A stretch of DNA of 64,000 bases from NCBI RefSeq assembly GCF_009796785.1, contig NZ_CP047026.1, forward strand, positions 1,634,001-1,698,000. The letters are read 5' to 3'. Below, one piece after another: positions 9,114 through 16,298 of this stretch (within the stretch, counting starts at the first letter, position 1; each line of letters starts with the position of its first letter). Below the pieces are notes generated by a model, which saw only the letters and a program-made list of their open reading frames with translations, did not search any database and had not been told where the DNA came from. A program made the position numbers and the translations under genes. The stretch comes from Polaribacter sp. L3A8. GTDB taxonomy: Bacteria; Bacteroidota; Bacteroidia; Flavobacteriales; Flavobacteriaceae.

Positions 9114-11591
9114 ATGAAATTTAAAGTCCTTTTTATTACCACCTTCTTAACTATGGGAAGCCTTTTCTCGCAAACAGTACAATCTCCTTCCGATTTTTTA
9201 GGCTATGAAATTGGCGCTCGCTTTACAAGACATCATAAAGTTGTAGACTATTTTAAATATGTAAGCAATACATTAAGCAACGTAAAGTTAGAAAAATACG
9301 GAGAAACCAATGAGCACCGATCTTTGTATTTAAGTTATATTTCGTCACAAGAAAACATCAATAATTTAGAAACTATTAGAAAAAACAACCTTACACAAAC
9401 AGGTATTATTTCTGGAAATTCTAAAAACAACAAAGCCATTGTTTGGTTAAGCTATAACGTGCATGGAAACGAAGCTTCGAGTACAGAAGCTGCTATGTTA
9501 ACACTTTATGAGTTGGTTACTACCAAAAAATCTTGGTTAGAAAATACCGTTGTTATTATAGATCCTGCTGTAAATCCTGATGGACGAGACAGATATGTAA
9601 ATTGGTACAACCAAGTAAAAAGTACGCCTTTTAATACAAATCAAAACGGAAAAGAACATGCAGAACCTTGGCCTTCTGGAAGACCAAACCATTATTTATT
9701 CGATTTAAATAGGGATTGGGCTTGGGCAACGCAAGTAGAATCTGCACAACGTATAAAAATGTATAATAAATGGATGCCACATGTACATGTAGATTTTCAT
9801 GAACAATACATTAATAACCCTTATTATTTTGCACCTGCAGCAGAACCTTTTCATGAAATTATTTCTGATTGGCAACGAGAATTTCAGACAGAAGTAGGGA
9901 AAAATCATGCTAAATATTTCGACCAAGAAGGTTGGTTATATTTTACAAAAGAAAGTTTCGATTTATTGTACCCAAGTTATGGAGACACCTACCCTACTTA
10001 TATGGGAGCAATTGGTATGACCTACGAACAAGCAGGGCATGGAATGGCAGGATTAGGAATTAAAACAGATGAAGGCGAAGTTTTAACTTTAAAAGACAGA
10101 GCCATTCATCATTTAACAACTGGTTTATCTACCGTAGAAATTTCATCAAATAATGCAGAAAAATTAAATACTGAGTTTAGAAAATTCTTTAACAACGCTA
10201 CTTTAGGTTATAAAAGTTATGTTTTAAAAAATGAAAATGAAGACAAAACCAATCGTTTAAAAGCCTTATTAGATACGCATGAAATTAAATACGAAAACAC
10301 ACAAATTGGATTTGTAAAAGGATATAATTATGCGACTCAGAAAGAAGAAAAAATGGATGTTTCTTCTACAGATTTAGTTATACACACCAATCAACCGAAA
10401 GGAAAAATGGTAAAAGTTTTGTTTGAACCTAAAACAAAACTAGTAGATTCTTTAACGTACGATATTACTGCTTGGTCTTTACCGTATGCACACGGTTTTA
10501 AAGCGATTGCTTCGCATACAAAAGTAAATTCTACTACCACTAAAAGTTTAAATACTATTGCAAATTCTATTGATACAACTGCCTATGCCTACCTTTCTAA
10601 ATGGAATAGTTTAGAGGATGCTACTTTTTTAGGTGCTTTATTACAAGCCGATATTACACCTCGTTTTTCCGAAAAACCTTTTTCTATTGCAGAAAAATCA
10701 TACAAAAGAGGAACCTTAATTATTTTAAGAAATGATAATAGAAATCAATCTTTTGATACTAAATTAATAGAAATAGCAAACAAACACCAAAGAGAATTGA
10801 CTGCTGTAAAAACAGGTTTTGTTTCTTCTGGTGTAGATTTTGGTTCGTATTCTGTAAAACCAATCAACCAACAAAAAATTGCAGTTTTGTCTGGTAAAGG
10901 TACTTCTTCTTTAAGTTTTGGTGAGGTTTGGCATTACTTTGAAACGCAATTACTATACCCAATAACCAACATAAATTCTGATGTTTTTGGTGCTTTAGAC
11001 TATTCTAAATACGATGTTATTATTATTCCTGATGGTTCTTATAGCAAAGTTTTAACAAAAACTACTTTAGAAAAATTAAAAAAATGGACACGTTCTGGCG
11101 GAACTTTAATTGCTATTGGAGATGCGTTAAATAGTTTTGCTGATAAAAAAGACTTCTCCTTAAAAAAGAAAACATCTACAGAAAAAATTAAGGATGCAGA
11201 CTTAACTCCTTATGCAGATAAAGAACGTAAAAGTGTTGCCAATTTAATTACAGGTAGTATTTTTAAAAGTACCTTAGACAATACACATCCATTAGCTTTT
11301 GGTTATGGGAAAAATTATTTTTCATTAAAATTAAGCGGAACTTCTTATGCTTATTTAAAAGACGGAAACAATGTTGCTTATTTTGATACAAACGCCATAA
11401 ATGTATCGGGTTATGCCGGTAGCAAAGCTATAAAAAACATCCCTAAATCTATTTTATTCGCCGAAGAACAAATGGATAATGGTAGCATTATTTATATGGT
11501 AGACAATCCTTTATTTAGATCTTTCTGGCAAAACGGAAAGTTATTTGTTGCCAATGCCGTTTTCTTTTTAAATTCTGATAAATTGAAATAG
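9114..11591 (+). CDS. Secreted M14-family zinc carboxypeptidase
   Basis: About 825 residues with an N-terminal signal peptide (MKFKVLFITTFLTMGSLFSQ). The peptidase M14 domain spans about residues 35-350: zinc ligands HGNE (His117, Glu120) and His229 in HVDFHEQYI, and a likely catalytic glutamate in GMTYEQAGHG near residue 300. The C-terminal half (about 500-825) holds a ThuA/GATase-like fold (KYDVIIIPDGSY, WTRSGGTLIAIGDAL). No T9SS sorting domain is seen, so it is probably periplasmic or released by another route. Homologues in Bacteroidota are M14 metallopeptidases that remove C-terminal residues from peptides; the substrate here is unknown. It is a single gene. Confidence 0.88.
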   Translation: MKFKVLFITTFLTMGSLFSQTVQSPSDFLGYEIGARFTRHHKVVDYFKYVSNTLSNVKLEKYGETNEHRSLYLSYISSQENINNLETIRKNNLTQTGIISGNSKNNKAIVWLSYNVHGNEASSTEAAMLTLYELVTTKKSWLENTVVIIDPAVNPDGRDRYVNWYNQVKSTPFNTNQNGKEHAEPWPSGRPNHYLFDLNRDWAWATQVESAQRIKMYNKWMPHVHVDFHEQYINNPYYFAPAAEPFHEIISDWQREFQTEVGKNHAKYFDQEGWLYFTKESFDLLYPSYGDTYPTYMGAIGMTYEQAGHGMAGLGIKTDEGEVLTLKDRAIHHLTTGLSTVEISSNNAEKLNTEFRKFFNNATLGYKSYVLKNENEDKTNRLKALLDTHEIKYENTQIGFVKGYNYATQKEEKMDVSSTDLVIHTNQPKGKMVKVLFEPKTKLVDSLTYDITAWSLPYAHGFKAIASHTKVNSTTTKSLNTIANSIDTTAYAYLSKWNSLEDATFLGALLQADITPRFSEKPFSIAEKSYKRGTLIILRNDNRNQSFDTKLIEIANKHQRELTAVKTGFVSSGVDFGSYSVKPINQQKIAVLSGKGTSSLSFGEVWHYFETQLLYPITNINSDVFGALDYSKYDVIIIPDGSYSKVLTKTTLEKLKKWTRSGGTLIAIGDALNSFADKKDFSLKKKTSTEKIKDADLTPYADKERKSVANLITGSIFKSTLDNTHPLAFGYGKNYFSLKLSGTSYAYLKDGNNVAYFDTNAINVSGYAGSKAIKNIPKSILFAEEQMDNGSIIYMVDNPLFRSFWQNGKLFVANAVFFLNSDKLK

Positions 11592-11598
11592 ATTTTTA

Positions 11599-11673
11599 AT
11601 TTGGGCGTTTAAACGGGCTTTCCATTATATCTTTTTACAAAAAAGTAAAAAGGATGCCATTTCAATCCCTAAC
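11599..11673 (-). repeat. Dispersed structured intergenic element, copy 2
   Basis: Read on the minus strand, this starts GTTAGGGATTGAAATGGCATCC and ends GAAAGCCCGTTTAAACGCCCAAAT, matching the copy at 1901-1986. The central hairpin here is CTTTTTAC/GTAAAAAG with a six-T loop, a different sequence from copy 1 but again a perfect stem. It lies 3' of the M14 gene. Confidence 0.7.
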
Positions 11674-11711
11674 GCAAATTGTTAGATGATAATCAAATTA
11701 CGTTAAAAGTA

Positions 11712-11739
11712 AAAAACCCGATCATTAAATCGGGTTTTT
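11712..11739. terminator. Bidirectional terminator
   Basis: The stem AAAAACCCGAT/ATCGGGTTTTT with a six-base loop lies between the converging M14 peptidase gene and the PP-loop ATPase gene. Confidence 0.85.
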
Positions 11740-11764
11740 ATATTTTATAAAATAGAAACTATAA

Positions 11765-12490
11765 TTAACTTAAATCACAATACCAAAAACTAGTATCGTG
11801 GTTAGCTTCTTCTTTTTTAGCAGCATAACAATTATCATCGTCATTATCATGTAACGTATAAGAACGTAATACTTTTTCTCCTATAGAAAAATCAATTGGT
11901 TTTTTAAAAATAGGTCCATCAAAAACAAAAGTATGAAACTCACCATTTTCTCCACAAACATCAACATTTTCTGGTAAGTCTTTTATAAATTGTTCATCGA
12001 TAACTCTACCTACAAACTCCTCGCCTAGTAACTTTGCATTTACACAAACTGTAATTGCCTTAAAACCTAAATCTAAAAATTCTTGCAAGACTACTTTGGT
12101 GTCTTTTTTCCAAAGCGGATACACTCCTTTAATATTTACCTCAGCTAATTTGGTATCTCTGTATGCTTTTAAATCTTCCAGAAAAATATCCCCAAAAATA
12201 GTATGAGAATATTTTTGTGCCACTAAAGAATCCATTGCTTCTTTCATTATTTCAGCATACAAATCCATGGTAACATCCGCAGGAAATTCTATGGTTTTTA
12301 AAGGAATTCCAATAGAATCAGCTTGTTTTAATAACAATTCGTTTCTAAGACCATGCATAGAAACTCTATTAAAATCTTTATTTATTGTGGTAACTAATAA
12401 ATCTAAATTATACGTTGGGTCTTGTAAAATTTTATAAAGTGCCAACGCAGAATCTTTACCAGAACTCCAATTAAAATACGTTTTTTGCAT
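11765..12490 (-). CDS. PP-loop ATPase, Dph6/DUF71 family
   Basis: A 241-residue protein of the adenine-nucleotide alpha-hydrolase (PP-loop) superfamily. The nucleotide motif SSGKDSALALYKIL is at residues 8-21. The DUF71 hallmark GDIFLEDLKAYRDTKLAEVNIKGVYPLWKKDT is near residue 105, and FHTFVFDGPIFKKPI near residue 185. Family members in eukaryotes and archaea are diphthine-ammonia ligases. Bacteria have no diphthamide, so the bacterial proteins must amidate or adenylate something else; the substrate is not known to me. The gene lies downstream of rimO on the same strand but is separated from it by a terminator. Confidence 0.82.
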   Translation of the reverse strand: MQKTYFNWSSGKDSALALYKILQDPTYNLDLLVTTINKDFNRVSMHGLRNELLLKQADSIGIPLKTIEFPADVTMDLYAEIMKEAMDSLVAQKYSHTIFGDIFLEDLKAYRDTKLAEVNIKGVYPLWKKDTKVVLQEFLDLGFKAITVCVNAKLLGEEFVGRVIDEQFIKDLPENVDVCGENGEFHTFVFDGPIFKKPIDFSIGEKVLRSYTLHDNDDDNCYAAKKEEANHDTSFWYCDLS

Positions 12491-12509
12491 AAGAACAATT
12501 TTGCATAAA

Positions 12510-12534
12510 AAAATCCTACATAAAGTAGGATTTT
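12510..12534 (-). terminator. Terminator of rimO
   Basis: The stem AAAATCCTAC/GTAGGATTTT lies just past the rimO stop, with an A-rich left flank that becomes a T-run on the minus strand. Confidence 0.8.
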
Positions 12535-12540
12535 GATTAA

Positions 12541-13893
12541 TTATTTTCTTTTTTGATTTAAAGAAACTGGTTTTTCTTGCTTAACAGTTGGTGTACCATA
12601 TAAATCGTAATCTCCAGCTTCATGAATTTTAATATCTATAAATTCACCTATTTTAATATAATGTTCTTTTGCATCTACAATAACATCATTATCTACGTCT
12701 GGCGAATCAGATTCTGTTCTTCCATAGAAAAACTCTCCATCTTTTCTATCAAACAAACATCTAAACGTTTTCCCTATTTTTTCTTGATTCAATTCCCAAG
12801 AAATTTGAGATTGAATTTCCATAATTTCATTTACTCTTTGAAACTTTACTTCTGCAGGTACATCATCTTCTAAAACATACGCTCCAGTGTTTTCTTCATG
12901 AGAATATTCGAAAGCACCCATACGTTCAAAACGCATTTCTTCAATCCAATCTTTTAACTCCTGAAACATTTCTTCTGTTTCTCCAGGATATCCAACAATC
13001 AGCGTTGTTCTAATTGCCATTTCTGGCACAGCTTCTCTAAACTTATGAATTAATGCAGTTGTTTTTTCATGCGTCGTACCACGTTTCATCGATTTTAACA
13101 ACTCTGTATTAATGTGTTGTAAAGGAATATCTAAGTAGTTACATACTTTAGGCTCGCGTTTCATCACATCTAAAACATCCATTGGAAAACCTGTAGGAAA
13201 AGCATAATGCATTCTAATCCATTCAATGCCCTCTACTTTAGCCAAAGCTTCTAATAACTGCGCTAAAGATCTTTTCTTATAAATATCTAATCCGTAATAC
13301 GTTAAATCTTGTGCAATTAACATTACTTCTTTAATTCCTTTTGCTGCTAATTTTGTTGCTTCTGTAACAATATCTTCTATAGGTGTAGAAACGTGTTTCC
13401 CTCTCATTAAAGGAATTGCACAGAAAGAACAAGGTCTATCGCAACCTTCTGCAATTTTTAAATACGCATAATGTTTAGGAGTTGTTGTTAAACGTTCTCC
13501 AATTAATTCGTGCTTATAATCTGCTTCTAAAGCTTGTAAAAGATTTGGTAAATCGTGCGTACCAAAGTATTGATCTACATTTGTAATTTCTGCTTCTAAA
13601 TCTGGCTTATAGCGTTCACTTAAACAACCAGAAACAAAAACCTTATCAATTTCACCAGCTTCTTTTCTTTTTGCATAATGCAAAATTGTATCAATAGATT
13701 CCTCTTTTGCTTTACCAATAAATCCACAAGTATTAATTACAACGATATTTCCATCATCCTCAGGATCTTCATGAACAACATCTTTTCCGTTAGCTTTTAA
13801 CTGTCCCATTAATACTTCAGAATCGTAAACATTCTTAGAACACCCTAAAGTAACAACGTTAATCTTATTTTTTTTGATGGTTTTTGTACGCAT
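12541..13893 (-). CDS. rimO: Ribosomal protein S12 methylthiotransferase
   Basis: Radical-SAM enzyme that adds a methylthio group to Asp88 of ribosomal protein S12. About 450 residues. The N-terminal UPF0004 domain has VVTLGCSKNVYDSEVLMGQL and further Cys residues (NTCGFIG, VSGCLSERY) for the auxiliary [4Fe-4S] cluster. The radical-SAM CxxxCxxC is C-DRP-C-SF-C at residues 151-158, and a TRAM RNA-binding domain occupies the last 70 residues. The frame is open to an ATG at 13914, but a TATATTTG promoter box covers that codon, so the ATG at 13893 (MRTKTIKKNKINVVTLGC) is chosen. Confidence 0.95.
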   Translation of the reverse strand: MRTKTIKKNKINVVTLGCSKNVYDSEVLMGQLKANGKDVVHEDPEDDGNIVVINTCGFIGKAKEESIDTILHYAKRKEAGEIDKVFVSGCLSERYKPDLEAEITNVDQYFGTHDLPNLLQALEADYKHELIGERLTTTPKHYAYLKIAEGCDRPCSFCAIPLMRGKHVSTPIEDIVTEATKLAAKGIKEVMLIAQDLTYYGLDIYKKRSLAQLLEALAKVEGIEWIRMHYAFPTGFPMDVLDVMKREPKVCNYLDIPLQHINTELLKSMKRGTTHEKTTALIHKFREAVPEMAIRTTLIVGYPGETEEMFQELKDWIEEMRFERMGAFEYSHEENTGAYVLEDDVPAEVKFQRVNEIMEIQSQISWELNQEKIGKTFRCLFDRKDGEFFYGRTESDSPDVDNDVIVDAKEHYIKIGEFIDIKIHEAGDYDLYGTPTVKQEKPVSLNQKRK

Positions 13894-13911
13894 ATCATTT
13901 TTTTCTGACTG

Positions 13912-13919
13912 CAAATATA
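13912..13919 (-). promoter_or_regulatory. -7 promoter box of rimO
   Basis: On the minus strand this reads TATATTTG, a TAnnTTTG match. It overlaps the longer alternative start and leaves about a 15-base leader to the ATG at 13893. Confidence 0.6.
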
Positions 13920-14037
13920 CATCTTAATTAGGGTATATCTATATAGTTTTTAATATGGTTATTATAAACAAATTTAGATTCTAAAAAAGTTTGTTGCTTA
14001 ACTATTTATCAAGTTCTTAAATCTAATTTTATTGCAT

Positions 14038-14064
14038 AAAAAAGCCTCGAAATTTCGAGGCTTT
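14038..14064 (-). terminator. Terminator of the acyltransferase gene
   Basis: The palindrome AAAGCCTCGAAATTTCGAGGCTTT sits 28 bases past the stop, with a T-run following on the minus strand. Confidence 0.85.
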
Positions 14065-14091
14065 ATAAGTATTATTTTTTGAATTGAATTA

Positions 14092-14907
14092 TTAGCTCCA
14101 AAAGGCTCTTTTCTTATTCAACTCTTCTTCTTCTTTTGTTAGTTCTTCTAATTGTTTTACAGTTAAAACTTTTAAAAACGAAGGGTGTTGTTCAATAGCA
14201 TACTCTATCTTAGTTACAATATCTGCAATTGTTTCATTCTCATAATCTATTTCTAACGGTTCTTTAATTACCATAGATTGTAAAACATTACGTTTCTTAA
14301 TATTCAATCCTTTTTTATCAAAAGAACGTCTAAAACCATCAATTACAATTGGTACTACAACAGGCTTATACGTTTTAATAATATGAGCAGTACCTCTTCT
14401 AATGGGTCTAAAAGGAGTTGTTGTACCTTGCGGAAAAGTAATTACCCAACCATCTTTTATTGCTTTTCCTATATTAGAAATATCAGAATTTTTAACTTGT
14501 CTTTTTACATCTTTACCACCACTTCTCCAGGTTCTTTCTATAGAAACAGAGCCCATGTAAGCAAATATTTTAGGCAATAACCCAGACCTCATTGTTTCTC
14601 CTGCCGCAACAAAATAAACATTTAATTTAGGTTTCCAGATATATCCAATATTTTTTATAGAATCGTCTCTACCACTTAAAGAAGCATTAAAAACGTGGTA
14701 CATTGCTGCTACATCTGCAAAATAGGTTTGATGATTGGCAATAAATAAGACTCCTGAATCTGGTAAGTTTTTAAGGTTTTCTGAACCTTCAATCTGTAGG
14801 TTATTGAATTTACGATATCTACCGTGAGAGACAATTCCAAAAATTCTTATAAGCCATTTTTTTAAGAATAAAATATGACCAAATGGGTTCCTTTTAAATA
14901 AAGGCAT
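14092..14907 (-). CDS. PlsC-type 1-acylglycerol-3-phosphate acyltransferase
   Basis: A 271-residue membrane-associated acyltransferase of the LPLAT family, expected to acylate a lysophospholipid, probably at sn-2 of lysophosphatidic acid. The catalytic block is NHQTYFAD (His59, Asp65), which has five residues between His and Asp where the canonical motif has four. The second conserved block is GSVSIERTWRSGG near residue 118, the third is FPQGTTTPFRPIRRGTAHI near residue 158 (usually FPEGTR), and VVPIVIDG follows near residue 188. A TAAGTTTG box lies upstream. It may be a paralogue rather than the main PlsC. Confidence 0.82.
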   Translation of the reverse strand: MPLFKRNPFGHILFLKKWLIRIFGIVSHGRYRKFNNLQIEGSENLKNLPDSGVLFIANHQTYFADVAAMYHVFNASLSGRDDSIKNIGYIWKPKLNVYFVAAGETMRSGLLPKIFAYMGSVSIERTWRSGGKDVKRQVKNSDISNIGKAIKDGWVITFPQGTTTPFRPIRRGTAHIIKTYKPVVVPIVIDGFRRSFDKKGLNIKKRNVLQSMVIKEPLEIDYENETIADIVTKIEYAIEQHPSFLKVLTVKQLEELTKEEEELNKKRAFWS

Positions 14908-14932
14908 TCTAAATTAGTTTTAGTTATTTTAA

Positions 14933-14940
14933 CAAACTTA
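14933..14940 (-). promoter_or_regulatory. -7 promoter box of the acyltransferase gene
   Basis: TAAGTTTG on the minus strand, 25 bases before the ATG at 14907. The identical octamer precedes the NUDIX gene at 15608-15615. Confidence 0.55.
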
Positions 14941-14960
14941 CAAAACAATTAAGAAAGATG

Positions 14961-15587
14961 CTATTTTAAGAGTTCTTTAATTTCTGAAAGCATCATCGCT
15001 GTTGCCCCCCAAACCACATAATTCTCTAATTTAAAGCAAGGTACTTCTATATTATCCATATAAGAAGTATTCATTTTAACAGTAGTAAAACTTGTTTCAT
15101 TTAACAAATCGCTTACTAAAACCTCTATAGTCTTATCAACTTCATAATTTAAATTAAAATTAGGTTGTTTATTTACAAAGCCTAAAAAAGGCGTTGCTAA
15201 AAAATTACTTGGTGGTATATAAACATCTGTTAACTCTCGTATTATTTCTATAGATGTTTCTGCTACTCCTACTTCTTCAAAGGTTTCTCGTAATGCAGTT
15301 TTCTGTAAGTTTAGATCTCCTTTGTCTCTCTTTCCGCCTGGGAAACTTATTTGTGCAGAATGTGTACCTTTATAACTTGCTCTTAATGTCAATAAAAAAC
15401 AAGTCTCATTTTTCTTATTCGGATAAAATAATGCTAAAACTGCTGCTTTTCTGGGGTTATTTGCTATAATTTTATCTGCATCGTATTTTAAACGTATTTT
15501 AGGTGCTAACTTAAACTGCGCATTTAAACCACCTAATTCTGTAGTTTTAAGTTGTGCTATTTTATTTTTAAAATCATTAAAATTCAC
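14961..15587 (-). CDS. NUDIX hydrolase, CoA pyrophosphatase type
   Basis: A 208-residue NUDIX protein. The NUDIX box runs GGKRDKGD...ALRETFEEVGV near residues 82-105; the Asp in place of the first Glu is usual in the NudL/CoA-diphosphatase subfamily, as is the preceding THSAQISFPGG. Members cleave CoA and its derivatives to 4'-phosphopantetheine and 3',5'-ADP. The gene lies upstream of the acyltransferase on the same strand, but each has its own promoter box. The substrate is inferred from the motif only. Confidence 0.85.
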   Translation of the reverse strand: MNFNDFKNKIAQLKTTELGGLNAQFKLAPKIRLKYDADKIIANNPRKAAVLALFYPNKKNETCFLLTLRASYKGTHSAQISFPGGKRDKGDLNLQKTALRETFEEVGVAETSIEIIRELTDVYIPPSNFLATPFLGFVNKQPNFNLNYEVDKTIEVLVSDLLNETSFTTVKMNTSYMDNIEVPCFKLENYVVWGATAMMLSEIKELLK

Positions 15588-15607
15588 CGAGAAAAATTTA
15601 GTTTTAA

Positions 15608-15615
15608 CAAACTTA
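15608..15615 (-). promoter_or_regulatory. -7 promoter box of the NUDIX gene
   Basis: TAAGTTTG on the minus strand, 20 bases before the ATG at 15587. Confidence 0.55.
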
Positions 15616-15680
15616 TCAATTTCACTTTTAAATAAATCGTTTTTGGCAAGAATTTTGATTTATCTTACTAAAAAACAACT

Positions 15681-15950
15681 ATGAATAAAAAATACAAAAA
15701 ATTAGTTTTAAGTATTGTATTAGATATAATAGGTATTATTCCGATACCTTTTATGGATGTTATTTGGGCACCACTATCTGGATATTTAATGACCAAAATG
15801 TATAAAGGAAAACAAGGTAAAGTAGCTGCTATAATTAGTTTTATAGAAGAAGCGGTTCCTTTTTTAGATGTTATACCAACATTTACAATAATGTGGATAT
15901 ACTCTTACGTGTTTAACAAAGAAAAAGTAGAAAAAATTATAGAACTTTAA
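15681..15950 (+). CDS. Small membrane protein, function unknown
   Basis: An 89-residue protein with two or three hydrophobic segments (VLSIVLDIIGIIPIPF, VIWAPLSGYLM, VIPTFTIMWIYSYVF) separated by a basic MTKMYKGKQGKVAA loop. Paired acidic-proline motifs (PFMDV and PFLDVIP) recur in both halves, hinting at a small internal repeat. Related short proteins occur in other Bacteroidota, but I know of no function. Its stop codon overlaps the end of the convergent gene at 15947 by four bases. Confidence 0.7.
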   Translation: MNKKYKKLVLSIVLDIIGIIPIPFMDVIWAPLSGYLMTKMYKGKQGKVAAIISFIEEAVPFLDVIPTFTIMWIYSYVFNKEKVEKIIEL

Positions 15951-16258
15951 TTTTCTTTTTTGAATAAAAAACCCAAACCTAATCTACCTAAAAACTTTTT
16001 CTCAAAAGCCCAAAAGAATTTAAACTGCCCAAAAAACCAACCAACAATAGGTAGTGTTGCTTGATAAATAGGAAAAATCAACATAATTCTTAAAGGCCAA
16101 AATAACCAAGGGTTTGTTGTGTCTTGAGACAGTCCTATAAAACTAGTAATAGGTTTAGCTACCCAAGTAGCAAAAGAACCATTTATAGAAAATACCAAAA
16201 GAATTGCTACAATAGACCAATTATTTTTTACTCCCCAACGTTGTTTTAATTTTTCCAT
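15947..16258 (-). CDS. Small membrane protein, DUF6787-like
   Basis: A 103-residue protein with two likely membrane helices (about 18-35 and 50-68) and the pattern KLKQRWGVKNNWSIVAILLVFSINGSFATWVAKP, which I associate with an uncharacterised flavobacterial family (DUF6787). The C-terminus is basic and aromatic (FWAFEKKFLGRLGLGF). A TAGTTTTG promoter box lies only seven bases before the ATG, so the mRNA is likely to have almost no leader. Function unknown. Confidence 0.7.
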   Translation of the reverse strand: MEKLKQRWGVKNNWSIVAILLVFSINGSFATWVAKPITSFIGLSQDTTNPWLFWPLRIMLIFPIYQATLPIVGWFFGQFKFFWAFEKKFLGRLGLGFLFKKEN

Positions 16259-16265
16259 ATTTCGA

Positions 16266-16273
16266 CAAAACTA
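16266..16273 (-). promoter_or_regulatory. -7 promoter box, near-leaderless
   Basis: TAGTTTTG on the minus strand ends eight bases before the ATG at 16258, predicting transcription to start within a few bases of the start codon. Confidence 0.5.
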
Positions 16274-16298
16274 CAATTAGGAAACCAATTAAGGAAAT

